A stretch of 64,000 nucleotides of DNA, taken from assembly GCA_014549065.1 (NCBI GenBank), contig JACDOX010000085.1:1319385-1383384 (forward strand). The letters run 5' to 3'. This stretch comes from Cardinalis cardinalis (lineage: Eukaryota > Chordata > Aves > Passeriformes > Cardinalidae). A program made the position numbers and the translations under genes. Of the stretch, positions 48,552 to 62,234 are shown one piece after another (position 1 is the first letter of the stretch; each line of letters opens with the position of its first letter). The notes beneath the pieces are model-generated. The model was given only the letters and a program-made list of their open reading frames with translations, was not told the origin of the DNA and searched no databases.

Positions 48552-51500
48552 TTTTGTGAAGAGCCTGAAGTTAGTGGTATTAATCACCTGCTTAGTCAAG
48601 CATGTGCCTAAACACCTTGCTAAAACTGAAGCTGATGGCAAGGAGACCACCAAAAAATCCTCCTGGCTGCAGATCAGGGTCTGAATTCCAGCACAGCCTA
48701 CCTGACCTTTGGACAGTTTGTGTATTAGCAACAACNAGCTGCCGATAACTGAGAGAGGATCTGAGTCACTGCAGTACAGCAATTTTCATACTGAGAGCCA
48801 TGGTGACACCAGTAACAGCAGAAAGGCTGCTTGGAGGGCTGCTTTCCCCCATGTCCACAAAGAAAACACTTTTTTAGGACAGTCACAGCGCTACTNACTT
48901 AGACAAAGCCCTTTGTGCTGATGCTGTTTTCATGAGCTGGGAGGGACCTGATGTCTTCTTAAGATAGTTTTCNATGTGCATCCCAGTTCGAGTTCTTGTC
49001 CAGCTCCTGGCTCCCAGCCACTTCTCCTGTCTGNTATTAATCTTGTCAGTGACCAGCAGGTTAAGCTACTGCAGCAGATCTCACTTTACCACATCAGCCA
49101 GGCCAGTGCCAGAGGCTGCCAAGGCTGAGANGACAGTACACAGGCAATTGGGCTCACTGGGGAACAGACTTTCACATGCTGATTGTCTTTGAGGCCCACT
49201 TACAACCCTTTCATAAAGCTCTCTCTCTATATCTGAAATTTATATAATGCTCCCAACATAATCACTGAAACGTGCTCTGTTTCTATGGTGACGGGTGCTG
49301 GTGGAGAACTCTGAGACANATGAATTGAAGAACAAAAAGGCACAGGAAGCCAAGAGCCCCAAGTTCACTGTGCAGAGCTAATTTGTCTGTGCAATGTTTA
49401 AATAATAGGATGAGAAACCTGCAGAAGAAAGTAAAACAGATGTAACTAACAACAGATCTCTTTTGGTGCTAGCAAACTTAACCAATGCTCCATGTTCTTT
49501 TATTTCTTGAATGTTAAAAATAGTTGCACAGGCTTAAGGATGCAACAGTAAGTTGGCAGCAGAACTGGAACTGAACAGGCACTGAAAAGTAGTCNGAGTT
49601 TGAGATGAGGATTGACAAGTGGTGGGGGGAATATCTCTGTGGGATCACTGAANATACTGGGAAGATGCAAAGTGGTGTGAGAGGTATGGGGTAGCATTAA
49701 GNAAAATGAATTAGCCATAAGGCAGGAGAGGTCAAGCACCCTTGTACCAAGTCTATTTAACATTTAGTCTTCTTCTTTTCTCTTACTCTTCTTTTGCCAG
49801 TATTTAACTGAATAAGTATCAAAGATATTTTAAAAAAGGGCTGCTCAAATAGCAGGGAAGTCCAAACCATTCTGCGTTTACTATGGAAATGGAAAGTTTT
49901 TAAGCAGGTTAAAAATTTCTGTGTACATTTTCCNTGCCTTTGCAGTTGGTGCCAGCAATCATTCCAACTTGCCATGGTTTGAGCAAAGTTTCAAATATTT
50001 CTTTCACTTTCCTTGCCTGGAATGGCTTTGAGTTTCCTGTAGCACTACTGCTGTGCCAGTCACTGCACTGTTTGGGAGGCATTATGTGCTTGACTAACCT
50101 CCCACTGCTTAGGTCCAACAAAATGCATTTCCTCAAGCTCTGTACAGCACAATTCACAGCTCCTGTGAATTGACAAGGGGAGGNTGGGCTTGAGCTCATT
50201 GACTACAGCCCTGCAGCTTTACTTTCTGCAGCACTTCCTGACACAACTCTAGGAGGCAAATTGCAGCTCCATTGTGTCACTAAGCACAAGCAGTGTAGTA
50301 AGCTGGTGGCTTAGCAAAATCCACTTCCCTGTCAAAGGTCAGCAGAGTTTGTAAGTGCATCTGTTTAGAGAATCTGTCTGTTTGACGTTTATAACTCATT
50401 CTCAGCTGGAAGTTGACTATGTCCATCTTATGTGGAGGAAAGAGAAGAAGAATGTTAGGATTTGAAATAAGANATGGGGCTAGGAAAGGAAAAGCTCATG
50501 CATTTTGCTTTTAGCTCTGTTGAGAGCTTTCACACAGTATTCATTTGAAAACATAAGGCTGCATGTTTTCTGAATCTCAGATAGTGATTGGAAGAAAAGG
50601 AAAAAAGAAAAAGCATTCTTTCCCAGTAGTTTGAGAGACATACAGCAGACAGATTTACTGGATTTATTGCTGATGTTAGTTCCCCTGTGATAGACAGGAA
50701 AGGGAGAAGGGATTCTTTGTACTTTTTGTGTCCATGTGCTTCTCTATACACACCACTTAAATATGTTGGAGGCATTTTATTGACAAAGGGAAAAAGCAGT
50801 TGAGACATGAAGAAGGAAAGGCAGAAAAATATCTCCTGGTTTTTCCCTGCTCTGATAGAAGCTTGGTCCCNGATCCAAGTCTGAGCTCAAGAACTCATTT
50901 TTCTCTTAGGCTGGTGTTAGTGTGTCCTGGAAAGCAGCTCTACCAGTGCATCCCCTGAATTTCCTGAAGGGCTGGAGTGGGTGGGACGCTCGTTAGGTTA
51001 AATGTAACTTCTCTAACTGCTTTGTCATTATTGTGTTCCAGCATGTTACAAAGTGTGCAGGACAAGATTTAGCAACTGTACCTTGTTTCAGAGTTCCCTA
51101 TTTTATTGGAGGCTGCCAGCCCCTAAACATCTCTTTAATATGGCAGAGATGGGACCAGGAGATTAATAAAGTTTTAAAATCCCTTCCCAAGCACTTTGTA
51201 AACTCTAATACGATGTGACACAGTAATTACTAGAAACCTCAGAGAGACAACTGTTCAGATGGAAGAGTTTTTAATAAACCTATTCACTTTGTAAGTGAAG
51301 TGGAGTGAGCAAAACTCTCAGGAGTTTCATTGATCCTTGTCTTCTTTTAATGGTGTCATAGCCTTCATGTTTGGTTCACTGAATGTTTTGTTTTAAAAAG
51401 ATGCTGACTCTAAATATGATCCTAGCAGGGAAACCAAAATGTTTGAATATTCACCTAAACAGAGAGTTAAACTTAGCAAGTGTTCCTAGCTAAGGGAAAA

Positions 51501-53460
51501 AAAAAAAAATCACTATTTCTAACGAATCCTTTCTGCAGAGAGGCATTGACTGGTGGAAGATTGTCACTGCAGGAATGCTAGATTAAGAAATAAGCATCAA
51601 GCCTACCAGAATTTAATATTTTTATAGAATCATCTGGAATTCAGTGCCTTTAGAATTCAACCAGTGTGTGGCTCCAGGAGGGACAGAGTGCTGGAGTCAT
51701 ACAATGCCCATTATAGGCTGCACTGTTAATTCTGGAAAGTGCTTACAGTCACATTCCTGTCTTCTGCTCTGTGATACATCTTTCTGCTCATTCTCACTCT
51801 CCTAAAAACATATTCTGGAAGTGACTTAAGCTGATAAAAATTCTTTTTCAAAGGGACTAAAANTCTGAAATTAAAANGCTTACAAATCTTTGGTTTTTTG
51901 GGAAATTGAAGAAAACAAGATCAATGTAGGTATTGTACACTTATAAAATTACTTAAGACTTTAAAAATACAAATTCTTTTTTTGAGATGCACTTATGAAA
52001 ATGTTATTCATGTGGCAGTTGGATAAGTCTGTAATACACTTTTTGTTTTCTCATCTTTGTGACTCTATTCCATTTCCTAGTTATAGAACAGTTTCTCGGG
52101 TATAGTTACCTGTTTGAAGGTAGAGAAAAGGAGGCGGGCTTTTATTTTTTGTCTCTGAGTTTATACTCATTGCTTACCTTTTCACTTGGTGGGGTTTTAT
52201 TCAGGAGTGCATAGAGACTGTGAGACATCATACTGCCTGAACTACTTAGTATGAGTCACCATTTGTAAACTGTTTATTGAACTAAGCATAAACAATAAGT
52301 TACACAGAACAAATGTACAGAATAAATAACTATTTTAGATTGCTGTAAGCTGTTTGAAAGTCTTCATTCTACTGAAGTAACATTCTCTTGTAAATGGATA
52401 TATTCAGAGCACAGTTCTGATACTACTGTCATTTAAAGCAGCATAAAAAGCAGCAACTCAAACAGTCAGAGTACTCACATTGCTGTGAAAGGCAAATGTC
52501 AAAGGCACTTATGAGCTGCTGTCTTCAGGATGTGATTGTGGAGCAGTGGTTGAACATGCAGGACACACAGGTCTGGCTTGGTGTGTAAAGTCAGCTCAGG
52601 TGAATGAATTCCCAAGCTGAAAGCATCCCTGTTACACCAGCCCTTCCAAGGCAACAGGAAGGAAGCCAAACAGCTCCGTTAGGACAGAGCCATCCCCCTC
52701 CTTTTTCCCTCTTCTGTGGAGTAGCTGTGATATTTGTTGTGACCAGGGAATTGTGGGGTTGTGCATCTGACATTGTTTATTCAGCTGTGGTGTTCCTCAC
52801 AGATCAGTGCCTGGAGTTCCTGCCTGCCTTGTGCTGCAGCTCCACACCAGCTCCAAGCACTGTGGCTGTGCCAGAGGCAGCCCCAGCCGTGCCTGGGAGC
52901 AGCTGTGGGGCTGCACATGGCACAAGTCACAGAGGTCCTCACTGGGGGCTCTGTGTGGCCACCCTGCCTCCACTGCTGGTCACAGGAGCACTGGTGGCAC
53001 TGCAGGAACCATCTCTGATGTCAAGGGTTTCCTGCCTTGCGTCCAGCTGCCTCCCTAAAAACACCAAGGAAGGTCTTGTGAGCCTTTATCTACCTGGCAG
53101 GCTCATGAAGGTGTGGCAGCCACTCTAAGGTATCTAAGATTAGAGATGAATATGTTCAGGAAAATGAATTCCACTCAGATGTCATNGCTGAGGAGTAGTT
53201 GTAGCTCTGACCCTCCAGTTTGCCTGTAAAGGAATCAGTTTCAGAAGTCACACCTTGAGCCTCTTTTCTCCTACTGCAGAGTCTCATCNTTCTGTTGCTC
53301 TCTGACAAAATGCAAAATCTGCTGCACCCACTCTCTTGTTCAGGAAACACCACAGGCCTGGNTTCAAAATCTGTAAATTCCTGCAAATCTATGACAGATG
53401 CAGTGACTTAAATGAGTTTTAAAAACANTTATTCCTGTGTTTCACACTTGGTNAAGTATA

Positions 53461-53912
53461 GCTGGACTACTATGTAGAGTTTGAGGCTCTACAGGACACA
53501 AAAGGTGTTGCCAGTGGATGCAGTGTGGGCCACCAGAGCCCAGAGCACAGGGACTGTGTGGGGACCCTGTGGGGTGCAATGGGCTGGGTCAGGTTGAGGA
53601 GCCTGAGATGAGTGAGCTCTTCAGCTCCCTGAGAGTGGAGAGAAGGTAAAGCTAAACTCTTCAGGGGAGAAAAAGAGCAAGAGGTAATGAGCACAAGTTA
53701 CAACATGAGATATTCTGGTTGTGAAAAAAAATCACTGTGAAGGATGTAGTGTAGGAAGATTTCCNGAGAAACTGTGGAATCTCTGTCACTGGAGGTAGCT
53801 CAGAATTTGACTGGACAAGGTCNTGGGCAATGGGATTCAAGTTCACCCTGCTTTAAGCACAGGGTTAGAGGTCATTCTAACCTGAATGATGCTGTAATTC
53901 TAATCACTGACC
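53461..53912 (+). mobile_element. CR1 LINE 3' fragment, plus strand, old
   Basis: The left end, GCTGGACTACTATGTAGAGT then TTGAGGCTCTACAGGACAC, matches the end of the CR1 reverse-transcriptase frame. The right part has TGTGGAATCTCTGTCACTGG, TTGACTGGACAAGGTC, CACCCTGCTTTAAGCACAGG and CATTCTAACCTGAATGATGC, which is the CR1 3' end. Many substitutions and small deletions lie between, so the copy is old and inactive. It is inserted opposite in direction to SHISA9. Confidence 0.88.
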
Positions 53913-55925
53913 TGAATAAGAATAGGCCTGTGAGCACACTTCCTTTTTTCCCCAAATCTGGGCCCCAAGCACAATGCAATATACCGCCAGGATCCGTCAG
54001 AACTGGTGCAGTTCTGTTTTGTCTAGAAATTGCAATCATTCTTTAACTGAGTTTCCCAGGTAAATCACTGCAGGACTCAAGCTTTTAGAGCTCCAAGTTG
54101 TCAGTGTTATTCAAATAAGAATCTCTGCTCCAGCTCACTTGGGAAATTAAGTAACTGTAACTGTGACATGTGTATTGGTCCAGTAAATCTATTGTAATTC
54201 CTTCAGAGACTCTCAGAGGAGCATTATGTCATGTAGTCCCTTCATGTGTGATCTTTGGAGTTAAAATTTTGGGGTGAATCTGTGATACAAACCTCAGGAC
54301 TTGCATTTAGTGGACTTCAGAGTTTTAGTGCAGCTGCTATCTTTCCATGGGTGTTTGCTATGCATTTTAAAATGTTTCCATGAAGTTTTAATGAATGTTT
54401 TTGTTTCATGCAGTTTAGTCCTGTCTTGTTCATGATGCAGTTCAACAAAACCACTTCTGTTTCAGTTAAGATCCTACAGAACTAAGAGCAAAAAATGTTT
54501 TGTGTAATTGTTGAACNGCAGCATTTGCCCATTACAGTGATCTTGTACTGTTCCTATTCCAAGGGTTATAAACTGTAGTTTCAAATCATCTTATAAGGNT
54601 GGGATTTGTTGATTATTTCCTTGGTGTATGTTGTCAAGGAACACTCCTACTTGGTTTCTTATACCATTGCTTTAACCCTATCTGGACAAAATCTTAATTT
54701 TGCCCCATTGTTCATATGCAGAAATATTTTGGACAAGTACCTTTGATAGTATTTAATTTTAAAGAAAACTTACACAACCTCTTAAAAGCTCTGATCTTGA
54801 ACTCACAATTCTGAGGGTAAATTTTCAAGTNCCATAAATAGTATGAGGCCATAATTCCACAGTGTATGGGATGAGTTGGGCACATTATTTGTATGAAATA
54901 ATGTCCAATCAGTGGTTTTCTCCATGGTACCCAATCTGCCATAAACCTGGAAAATTTGATAATTTTTCTATAATATTAGATTTAAAAATAAAGCACAGCT
55001 TGAGAAATGCAAAAGGAAATCTATACAAATACCACTATTATTCAAGTATATGAGTCCTGACAACACCTCTCTTTTTTTTCTTCAAAAGAAACAGCAGTAA
55101 GTAACTGAGATCTGTCAAATGCTTTTGCATGGTTCATTAGCTATATTGCCTCCACATTTTTTCATTTTTTAACATTTTAAGTGCAGCCAGTCAGTCAGAT
55201 TCTGAAAAACAGAGCTTTGCTTCTCATTTTAAAATGTGCCATTCACAAAGGAAAAATTGAATTCTGAGATTTCTCATCAGGCTGAGTTTTTCACAGAGAT
55301 TTTGGAAATAATTTATTTGTCCTTTGCTTGGACAAATCCATGGATAATCACACTCTCTGGGAAAAATGCCATCATTTCAACCGTTCCTCATTTCATGGCA
55401 ACATTTTGATCTGGTCCCGGCAAAAAGCTTCTTTTTTTGAGTAGAAGACATTCAAGAGAGCAATATCAGCTAATCTTCAAAGGACATAAATAACCATGCC
55501 CTGTGATGTCCAGCTTAATTTCAAAGTCCCCAGGACCAGCTCAGACAGTTCTGGTTTAACTTCAGCTGTCATCACACCACANAGAACAAACTCTGCTGAT
55601 ATTTTTCCATTATGAGTTTCAGTGGCACAGCCAACTCAGCTCATGTTGCAGAAATTATTAAGGTTCCTTAAGTGGTACAAGAGTATTTTGAAATAAATCT
55701 TTTGCCACCACTTGCTGTAACTGAACAAGCAATAATATTAAATCCTGTAGAAGTCCTATAGGATAAATGCAGTGAATTATGAAAATAAAATCTTATAATG
55801 AGATAGCAACAGAAATCAATCACATCACTAACTTTCCAGAGCAGATTATGCCCACATGGAATTTCAAGCATTTTCCTTTTAAAATTAACTTGTAATTTCA
55901 AGTCACATTTTATGTACCTTATTTC
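53913..55925 (-). other. SHISA9 intron; no gene seen
   Basis: AT-rich intron between two CR1 copies. No recognisable frame, repeat or RNA gene was found. Confidence 0.7.
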
Positions 55926-56003
55926 CTGCCCTGTTTGAGCAGGAAGTGGGACCAGATCACCCACTGTGGTCCCTTCCAACCTGACCCATTCTGTGATTCT
56001 GGG
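55926..56003 (+). mobile_element. CR1 LINE extreme 3' end, plus strand
   Basis: TTTGAGCAGGAAGTGGGACC, GTGGTCCCTTCCAACCTGAC and CATTCTGTGATTCTGGG are the diagnostic avian CR1 terminus. Only about 78 bp are present, a very short 5'-truncated copy. The terminal short repeat is down to about one and a half units. Confidence 0.92.
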
Positions 56004-59000
56004 AATTTGGGGTCTGGTCTTCAAATTTTGGTTGAACCACTCTTGGAGTTATGTGCAGCTCATCAGCTCAGGGGCAGCTTCTGTCCAAGCTTTATGGTGG
56101 GGAGGAGGTTGTTTAGTTGAGTGGGAGACAGAGGACAAAGGAGTTTTGATCACATGTTGGTCATTAAGCTCAAAAATGTGATGTAGTCATTGTACTGAAA
56201 GACACTGAACTTCCCCAACGTATTTTTCTCCTATGCCAATTTCTAAAATGAATCCACTCCTCTTTCCCACAACCTCTGAATCTCAAATATGATGCTTCAG
56301 TGTGGAATATGGAAGTAATGCACATGCTGTTTCTTGGATCTCTTCCAGCTCTAAAGGAAAGAAAAGGAGCTGATCAGTTCCTCTGGCTTGCGAAATGTTG
56401 GCTTCAATATTTTAATTCTTTACTTGTTGCACAGGAACCACTGTGCTGCAGTTATTGTAGTGGTTTGAGTTCTTACTTCTGAGCTCCTTCAGTACATCAG
56501 CATCTTCTCAAAGCTCTGCTCTGTCCTGGAAAGTCTCTGACACAAAGCAGTGAAGAGTCATGAGAAATCNTCTGGAAAACAAAGTTGAAATCTTGAATTC
56601 TAAATTTGCAGGAATTGANAATTCCCAGCTGTTTTCTTGTTATTACCAATGCATTCTTACAGAACAGCAGAATATTTTATTAAAGATAAAGGGTTCATCT
56701 GTTTATTTTATGTGATGCTTTGATAGGTGATCCAGAGCTGTCCTATAGAAGTAAGGAAAAGATGGGGAGGAATGTCTTGCAATGTGCAGTCATGGGTCAT
56801 GGTTATTTTCTATAGCTGTGAGTTTAGGAATGAGATTGCACCACCCACTGTGTGCACCTGAGCTAAACACCCTCATGCTCAGTGTAATGTTCAGTAAGAA
56901 AATAAATGGGCATAATTGGAATATTACCCTACTTTTCCCAAACATGGGTGAGTTTGCTGTTCTTGGCAGAACTGCTGCTTCCTTTAAGTCTTGCCTCTCC
57001 TTTCATCTCTCATGCTGTTCCATAATCAGGGCTCGCAAAATTAAGAAATTATGGAAAAATCTCATTCATGACACATNATAAGTTTTTGCTGACCTTTACT
57101 GCTTCCTTTTTTTTTTTTTCCTTTGGCTGTTGGGAAAAAAGAAATCAGGGTCCAGTCCTCATCCCAAAGTCTTTAGCATCTGCACAATGCAGCTCATCTG
57201 CAATACCAAAATGTGCTCTTGAATCCAGCCTGAACCCAAGGAACAATATGAGTTGAGAAAAATCAATTGTAGGAAGGTTTTCAATGTCATTATAAACATT
57301 TTTTTCACAAAGGTCCAATCCTTTTTACTTCTTTTCTTGGTTTCTAAGTTATCTTAATGCACACTAAAGGATCTTTTGAGGGGAGGCACCTTGTTTTGCT
57401 ACCTGCCTACATTTTCCTATGAGTCCTTGGTATCTGGTTAGTTTATTTGAAAGTCTAGCTAAAAGCTGAGCTGTTAGGAAAGCCTGAATCCTGATTTGAA
57501 GAAAAGCCTCTCAAGAGATTTTGATTTTTTCAGCCAGAGGAAGTTAATGTCAAGCTTTATTCAGATAAACAATCTCCCAATATTAATGTTTCCCTGACTG
57601 GGACGTCTTTGGGCAGCTGTAATATTTGTAGCAGTTCTTTTAAATCATCACTTCTGTCAATTTGAAAATGCCATGGTATAACCTTTGCAACCTATTTTTT
57701 TACATTGCCACCCATTGTATATGCTGCTGCACTAAGGAGCAGTTAATAGGGCATTATATTACATGGTATTTCTTGTGACAGTGGAAGTAGGATAATATCA
57801 TAGCTGGAATATGTCATGATGGCTTGAAGTCTCTGTGCAGATTGTCACTGCGATGCCATTTGCATTCAGCTGTTAACAAAGATGTTAAAGCAGTCATTTT
57901 TTGATGGACTGCTTGATTTCAACACAGAATTCTCAAGAATGCAGAGCTTTGTGCCTTCTAGATAAGCTAAAATCAAAGCAATAAAGAATCATATTGTGTG
58001 AGATGGTTTCCAGGGGAGGTGAGTTTTGCCTTCCTCGGTTTTGGACCATGTTCCAAGAACACCAAAGAACTTTGCAAAATTAACTGGGATACTTCACAGG
58101 AGCATGGTACTTTCACAATTGCTGCTTCAGTCTGTCTCACAGACTGTGCCTCTTTCTGCCACCTGAGAGACTCCATGTATTTGATGAAATAGGTTTCATG
58201 TGTAACATTATATAATTGCCAGCCTCTGTGACTGTACAAGACACCTTGGCACAGTGGCTTTTAAAATGATTGGTAGTAAATGGAAAGCTGTAGTTGAAAT
58301 TAATGCAAAGTTTGCTGCTTTTCAGTAGGACTTTGCGTAATAGTAATAAACACTATGCAGCATATTGTTTGCATTTTAAACTTGCTGCCTAAAAGAGTTC
58401 TCAGAATTGGTTATATGGGTCCTGAAATCAGTCAAAATGCTTTTAAACTGCATGGAAACAGAAGATATGAAGTGCTTGTTCCATTTTCTCTCTTCCTCTC
58501 AACTCACCTTAATGCACAAGCCCTGTTCCACAGACCCTTGTCATTCATGTGNAACTAAAAAGCTCTGTCAACATGGAAATTCTCCAGACTGTCAATTCCC
58601 TTAACTAATCCAATTTCCACAGACAAAGCATCTGCTGTGCTTTTAGCAAGTTCTGTATTTGCNGATTGGAAGGGAGAAAGATATTGGTGGGAGATCAGGT
58701 CTGGGATCTTCTATAGGAATCAGAACTGCACTTGCAAATAACTCATAAAAGGAAATATCAAATAACAGTTGGTTGTGTTAAAAAAAAAAGCCTTTGGAGA
58801 TACTCAGTGAGAACCTGNGTTACATTTACAAGGAATGTATATATCAAGGAAACTGTATCATAAGAACAGCCTGAGAACCTAATGGTGGTACTGATGGATG
58901 TCATGGGACAATCTTCCTTCAATGGAAGGATCCTTCCACCCTCCCATGAGCAGCTATCACTCCACATACTGCTTTCAATCTTNTACTCATTGCAAATGAA

Positions 59001-62000
59001 ATGAATAGAGCTTCTGCACCATTGATTTCAGAACCCTTTATGCAGCAGGAAGAATATATAATAATAGTAAAAACACTGTAGTAAGGAAAATAGGTTGTTT
59101 GTGTGTTACACATGACTCAGCAGAGCCCATATTTTGTAACTGTTCGAAGCTGCTTGGCAATTAATCCTTCTCCCAGTAAAGTCTTGGCCTCAGGCCCCTT
59201 GCCATATGTTTGAGGTGGGAATGGTGCAATGGGAAACCTACAGCTTTCCACAAGGCTGAAAGAAAGCAGGAGTTGCAATGCTATGGTAAGATTAAAATCA
59301 CTGATTAACTTTATTGACATTTAAAATTAATTCTGTGTTGTGTAGCCTAATCCCAGGAACATAACTTTGCTGCATTAACCAATGTCAAGAAAGAATAATA
59401 AGTGATTCATTCAGGGATAAAGTGTATGTGGTAAAATGTATTCAGTTGTCTATTGTGTGGAGCAGAGAGAGGCAGCAAGCTGAGCAGGAGAGGTACCTGC
59501 CCATCTGTCTTGTCTTCAACTAAAATATCCAAATTTCTTCTCTCCGAGTGATGTCCTTTCCAGCCTCTCCTGATCCTGCATGCTGGGTTGGTCCTTCCCG
59601 ACACGGTGCCAGAGGTGCTGTCCTGCCCCTGCTGCCCTTCAGCACAAGTCCCCAACCCTGGCTGTGGCAGCAGAGCCTGGCAGTGGGCTCCAGCATGGAT
59701 TGCTTCCAACAGGGACTGACTGGAATTCAGGNGGCAGGTGACTGTCCCAGTACTCCAGCCTTCTGCTGAATGCAGGTACCGCCTGCTGCTGCTCACACTT
59801 TTGTATCAGAAATTTTTTGCTTTGGTCTGACGTGCCCTTGTCGTTTCACTGAAGCTGTAGCATCCCTGATAGGAGCNAACAGGCAGCAGGGACAGGCTTT
59901 NAAAAGTATCAAAGTGCCCAGAAATNACACTACAAGTTGGGATTTGTATTGAGGTGCCAAATATCTTTAAAAATCCTAACTCCAAAGCTTCCGTTTCTGC
60001 ACTTAGATTAAAATTCCAGCTCTCATCCAGAAGAAACTCATCTAAAGAGGAGTGAGGAAGAGGAAGGATCATTTGCATAGATGTTTGAGTCTTACTTGCC
60101 CAAAGAGATTCCAAGTGTTACAGAAAGTGTATCCTAAAGATTAAAAATACAAATAGGAAAAAANCCTCCAAAATGTATGCCTTAAAAGAATTCTTATTTT
60201 AACTTGATCTAGTGCCATTCTTTGGAGTTTTTTGAGGTCTAACTAATTTTTGAAACCTTGGCTTTGTTCTTAAATAAATACCGGGGCTGAATCATTACCC
60301 TCCTGCTGAGGTATATACAGAGAGGGGAAGATTTTAGCACAAAGTAGCAGCTTCACGTCTGAGTATCTGTTTTCGGCAGCTTGCATCTCATNCTATTATT
60401 TAAGCATGGGGGCAGGATTTGAATGTAGAATGTTGGGGGTTTATTTTAGTTTGTTTAATTATTAGCTTAGAACCAAAAATAGTACAAGTCCTGATTTACT
60501 TTAACACTAAGGGTCCTATTCATAGAATCCAAGCCACAACCATGAGAGAATTGCATAACTTAGGAACATAATAACTGTAATTACTGGAACAGCAAAGGTC
60601 ACTGGGTCCATCACCATTATTTCTTAATTTCCCTTTTACTTTTGTCCATTTGTGCATATAGTCCTACTTTATCCATTCCTTCTCTGAACATCTTCTCTTG
60701 TTATAAGCATGACTGGATTTGCTGTCCCTGAATTAAGCAGGACACCAACTTTTCCTGAATGTCTTTTTTTTTTCCTAAATGTTGTAACTTTTCAGTGCTT
60801 CCTTCTTCTGCTTCAAATTTTTGTTTGCATTTTTAATCAGTAGGGATCCACTGAGAGTGGTGGTGTTCCTGTTGCCAGCTGTCCTCAAAGCAATGTCCAT
60901 GGAATCCTTCCACTGTGGAAAAGCATTTACTCACCTTGCTCTTCAGAACATTAATCTGGCTACTAAAAAGTTGCTGTGTTTGCACCCAACCCTTACTTGT
61001 TCATGAATATATAGCTGTTACCCCTCTATCTTAAATCTGGTTTATTCTGGGGTCGTGGATCTTTCACCACATCCTGGAGGTTGATGGCTGCTTCCACTTA
61101 ATAAAAAAGCCTCCTCTCCAATAGAAGGTCCTGTTCTGACAAAGAGCACTGTCTGCAATGTTCCCAGGGCACTGAGGCAGGTTATCCATGGCACAGGTTC
61201 GATTTGCTCCCACAAAAGACCATTACCAAGACAGTTTAGAATTATGTNCTGTACAACAATAGATTTTGCAATATTTGTCTATTTAGGTCAAAAGCAGTGC
61301 TACCAAATCAGGGCAAAACTGCGTAGGAGGCTCTTGGGTTTGCATCCTCATTTAGCTGAGTGCTGCACTCTGCTCAGTGCAGTTTCTAAACTTGCCTGAG
61401 TGAAGGTTCCCTTCTATCACACGAGGCACTGAGGCCAAGGGCATTAAATAACTTCTACTGAACCATAGCAGGGACCTGCATCTGCCACAAATCAAACATA
61501 AATCTTCTAAATCCCATATCAGCAAAGCCAGTATAAGCCATCCCTATCAGAAAAAGTCAAGTTTCTTGCTGTTCAGGATTCTTCACAATTTGAAGGGGAC
61601 TAGTTTTGGGAGATACCTGCTTTTGTTTTAAAAATTCATGCCTTCCCAACACATTCTATCACAGTATGTCATAGAAACAATAGGACTGACTGGCAACGTG
61701 ACATTAATCTAGGATAAAGTGTCAAAACAGGGCTTTGTCTCAAACCAGGAACCTCTTAGTGTGAGCAAACTTACAAGAACAGGGCTAAGAGAAAAGCAGG
61801 TCAGNTTAGTTTTACTGATGCTCCAACTTGGATCAGAACTTTGCTAATGGTGCTGTGTCTTCTTTCTCGACAGTTTGGTTTATCTGGCAAACTCCCCACA
61901 CAAATACCTTTTCTATACCTGTATTTTGAATGCAAAGTTTTCATTGACCTGAAGGGGTTTTGGAATGTTTTCATACTTGTCTTTCCAAAGAGCTTTGTGA

Positions 62001-62153
62001 CTGGTGCAAGTGTTCATTCCTCCTGTGNGGTTTTGGAGGGAGGATTCCCATATTTTCAACCCTGCCTGGTGTATTATTGTATCAGGAGCCCACATGCAGT
62101 GGAGTAGCCTGGGCATGGTCATGATGGACCTGCCTTACACCTGGCTTTTGCTA
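56004..62153 (-). other. SHISA9 intron; no gene seen
   Basis: Intron with a T13 run at 57107-57119 and a possible very old repeat remnant at 60521-60620. The GC-richer patch 59550-59760 opens overlapping frames with no known domain (129 codons minus, 73 plus). Confidence 0.65.
60521..60620. mobile_element. Possible ancient LINE-derived remnant
   Basis: CATAGAATCC followed by TAGGAACATAATAACTGTAA and AGCAAAGGTCACTGGGTCCA resembles the 'taagaacataagaa...actgggtcagaccaaaggtccatc' sequence common in reptile repeats. The match is short and diverged. Confidence 0.3.
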
Positions 62154-62234
62154 CAGCTGGAAAAGTGCTGGGAAGCCAAACCCAGCTGGAAAAGTGCTGG
62201 GAAGCCAAACCCAGCTGGAAAAGTGCTGGGAAGC
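62154..62234. repeat. Minisatellite, 2.8 copies of a 29-bp unit
   Basis: Units start at 62154, 62183 and 62212. Each begins CAGCTGGAAAAGTGCTGGGA and continues AGCCAAACC. The copies are identical where they overlap, so the duplication is recent. The unit starts with the E-box palindrome CAGCTG. Confidence 0.95.

Larger units (their letters stand above)
38433..53460 (-). other. Long SHISA9 intron stretch; no gene seen
   Basis: About 15 kb without a recognised gene. It holds a 25-bp duplication at 41425-41472, A-rich tracts (41936-41962, 51497-51509), a G/T-rich stretch at 44331-44384 and a 12-bp duplication at 48528-48551. GC-richer patches at 46860-47250 and 52600-53110 are open in several frames (up to 167 and 174 codons on the plus strand), but the predicted peptides are low-complexity mixes with no known domain, so I do not call them genes. 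Confidence 0.65.

Noticed and set aside
51625..51670. ATAGAATCATCTGGAATT as a reversed CR1 tail
   Set aside because: The match to the CR1 terminus is too short and broken to support a call.
52604..53128. 174-codon plus-strand open frame
   Set aside because: It starts with ATG but has no recognisable domain and sits in a GC-richer patch. Two other frames are also open there. It would need expression evidence.
61190..61215. tRNA B-box-like GGTTCGATTT
   Set aside because: No matching A-box at proper spacing, no cloverleaf and no tRNA-like 3' end. It is probably chance.
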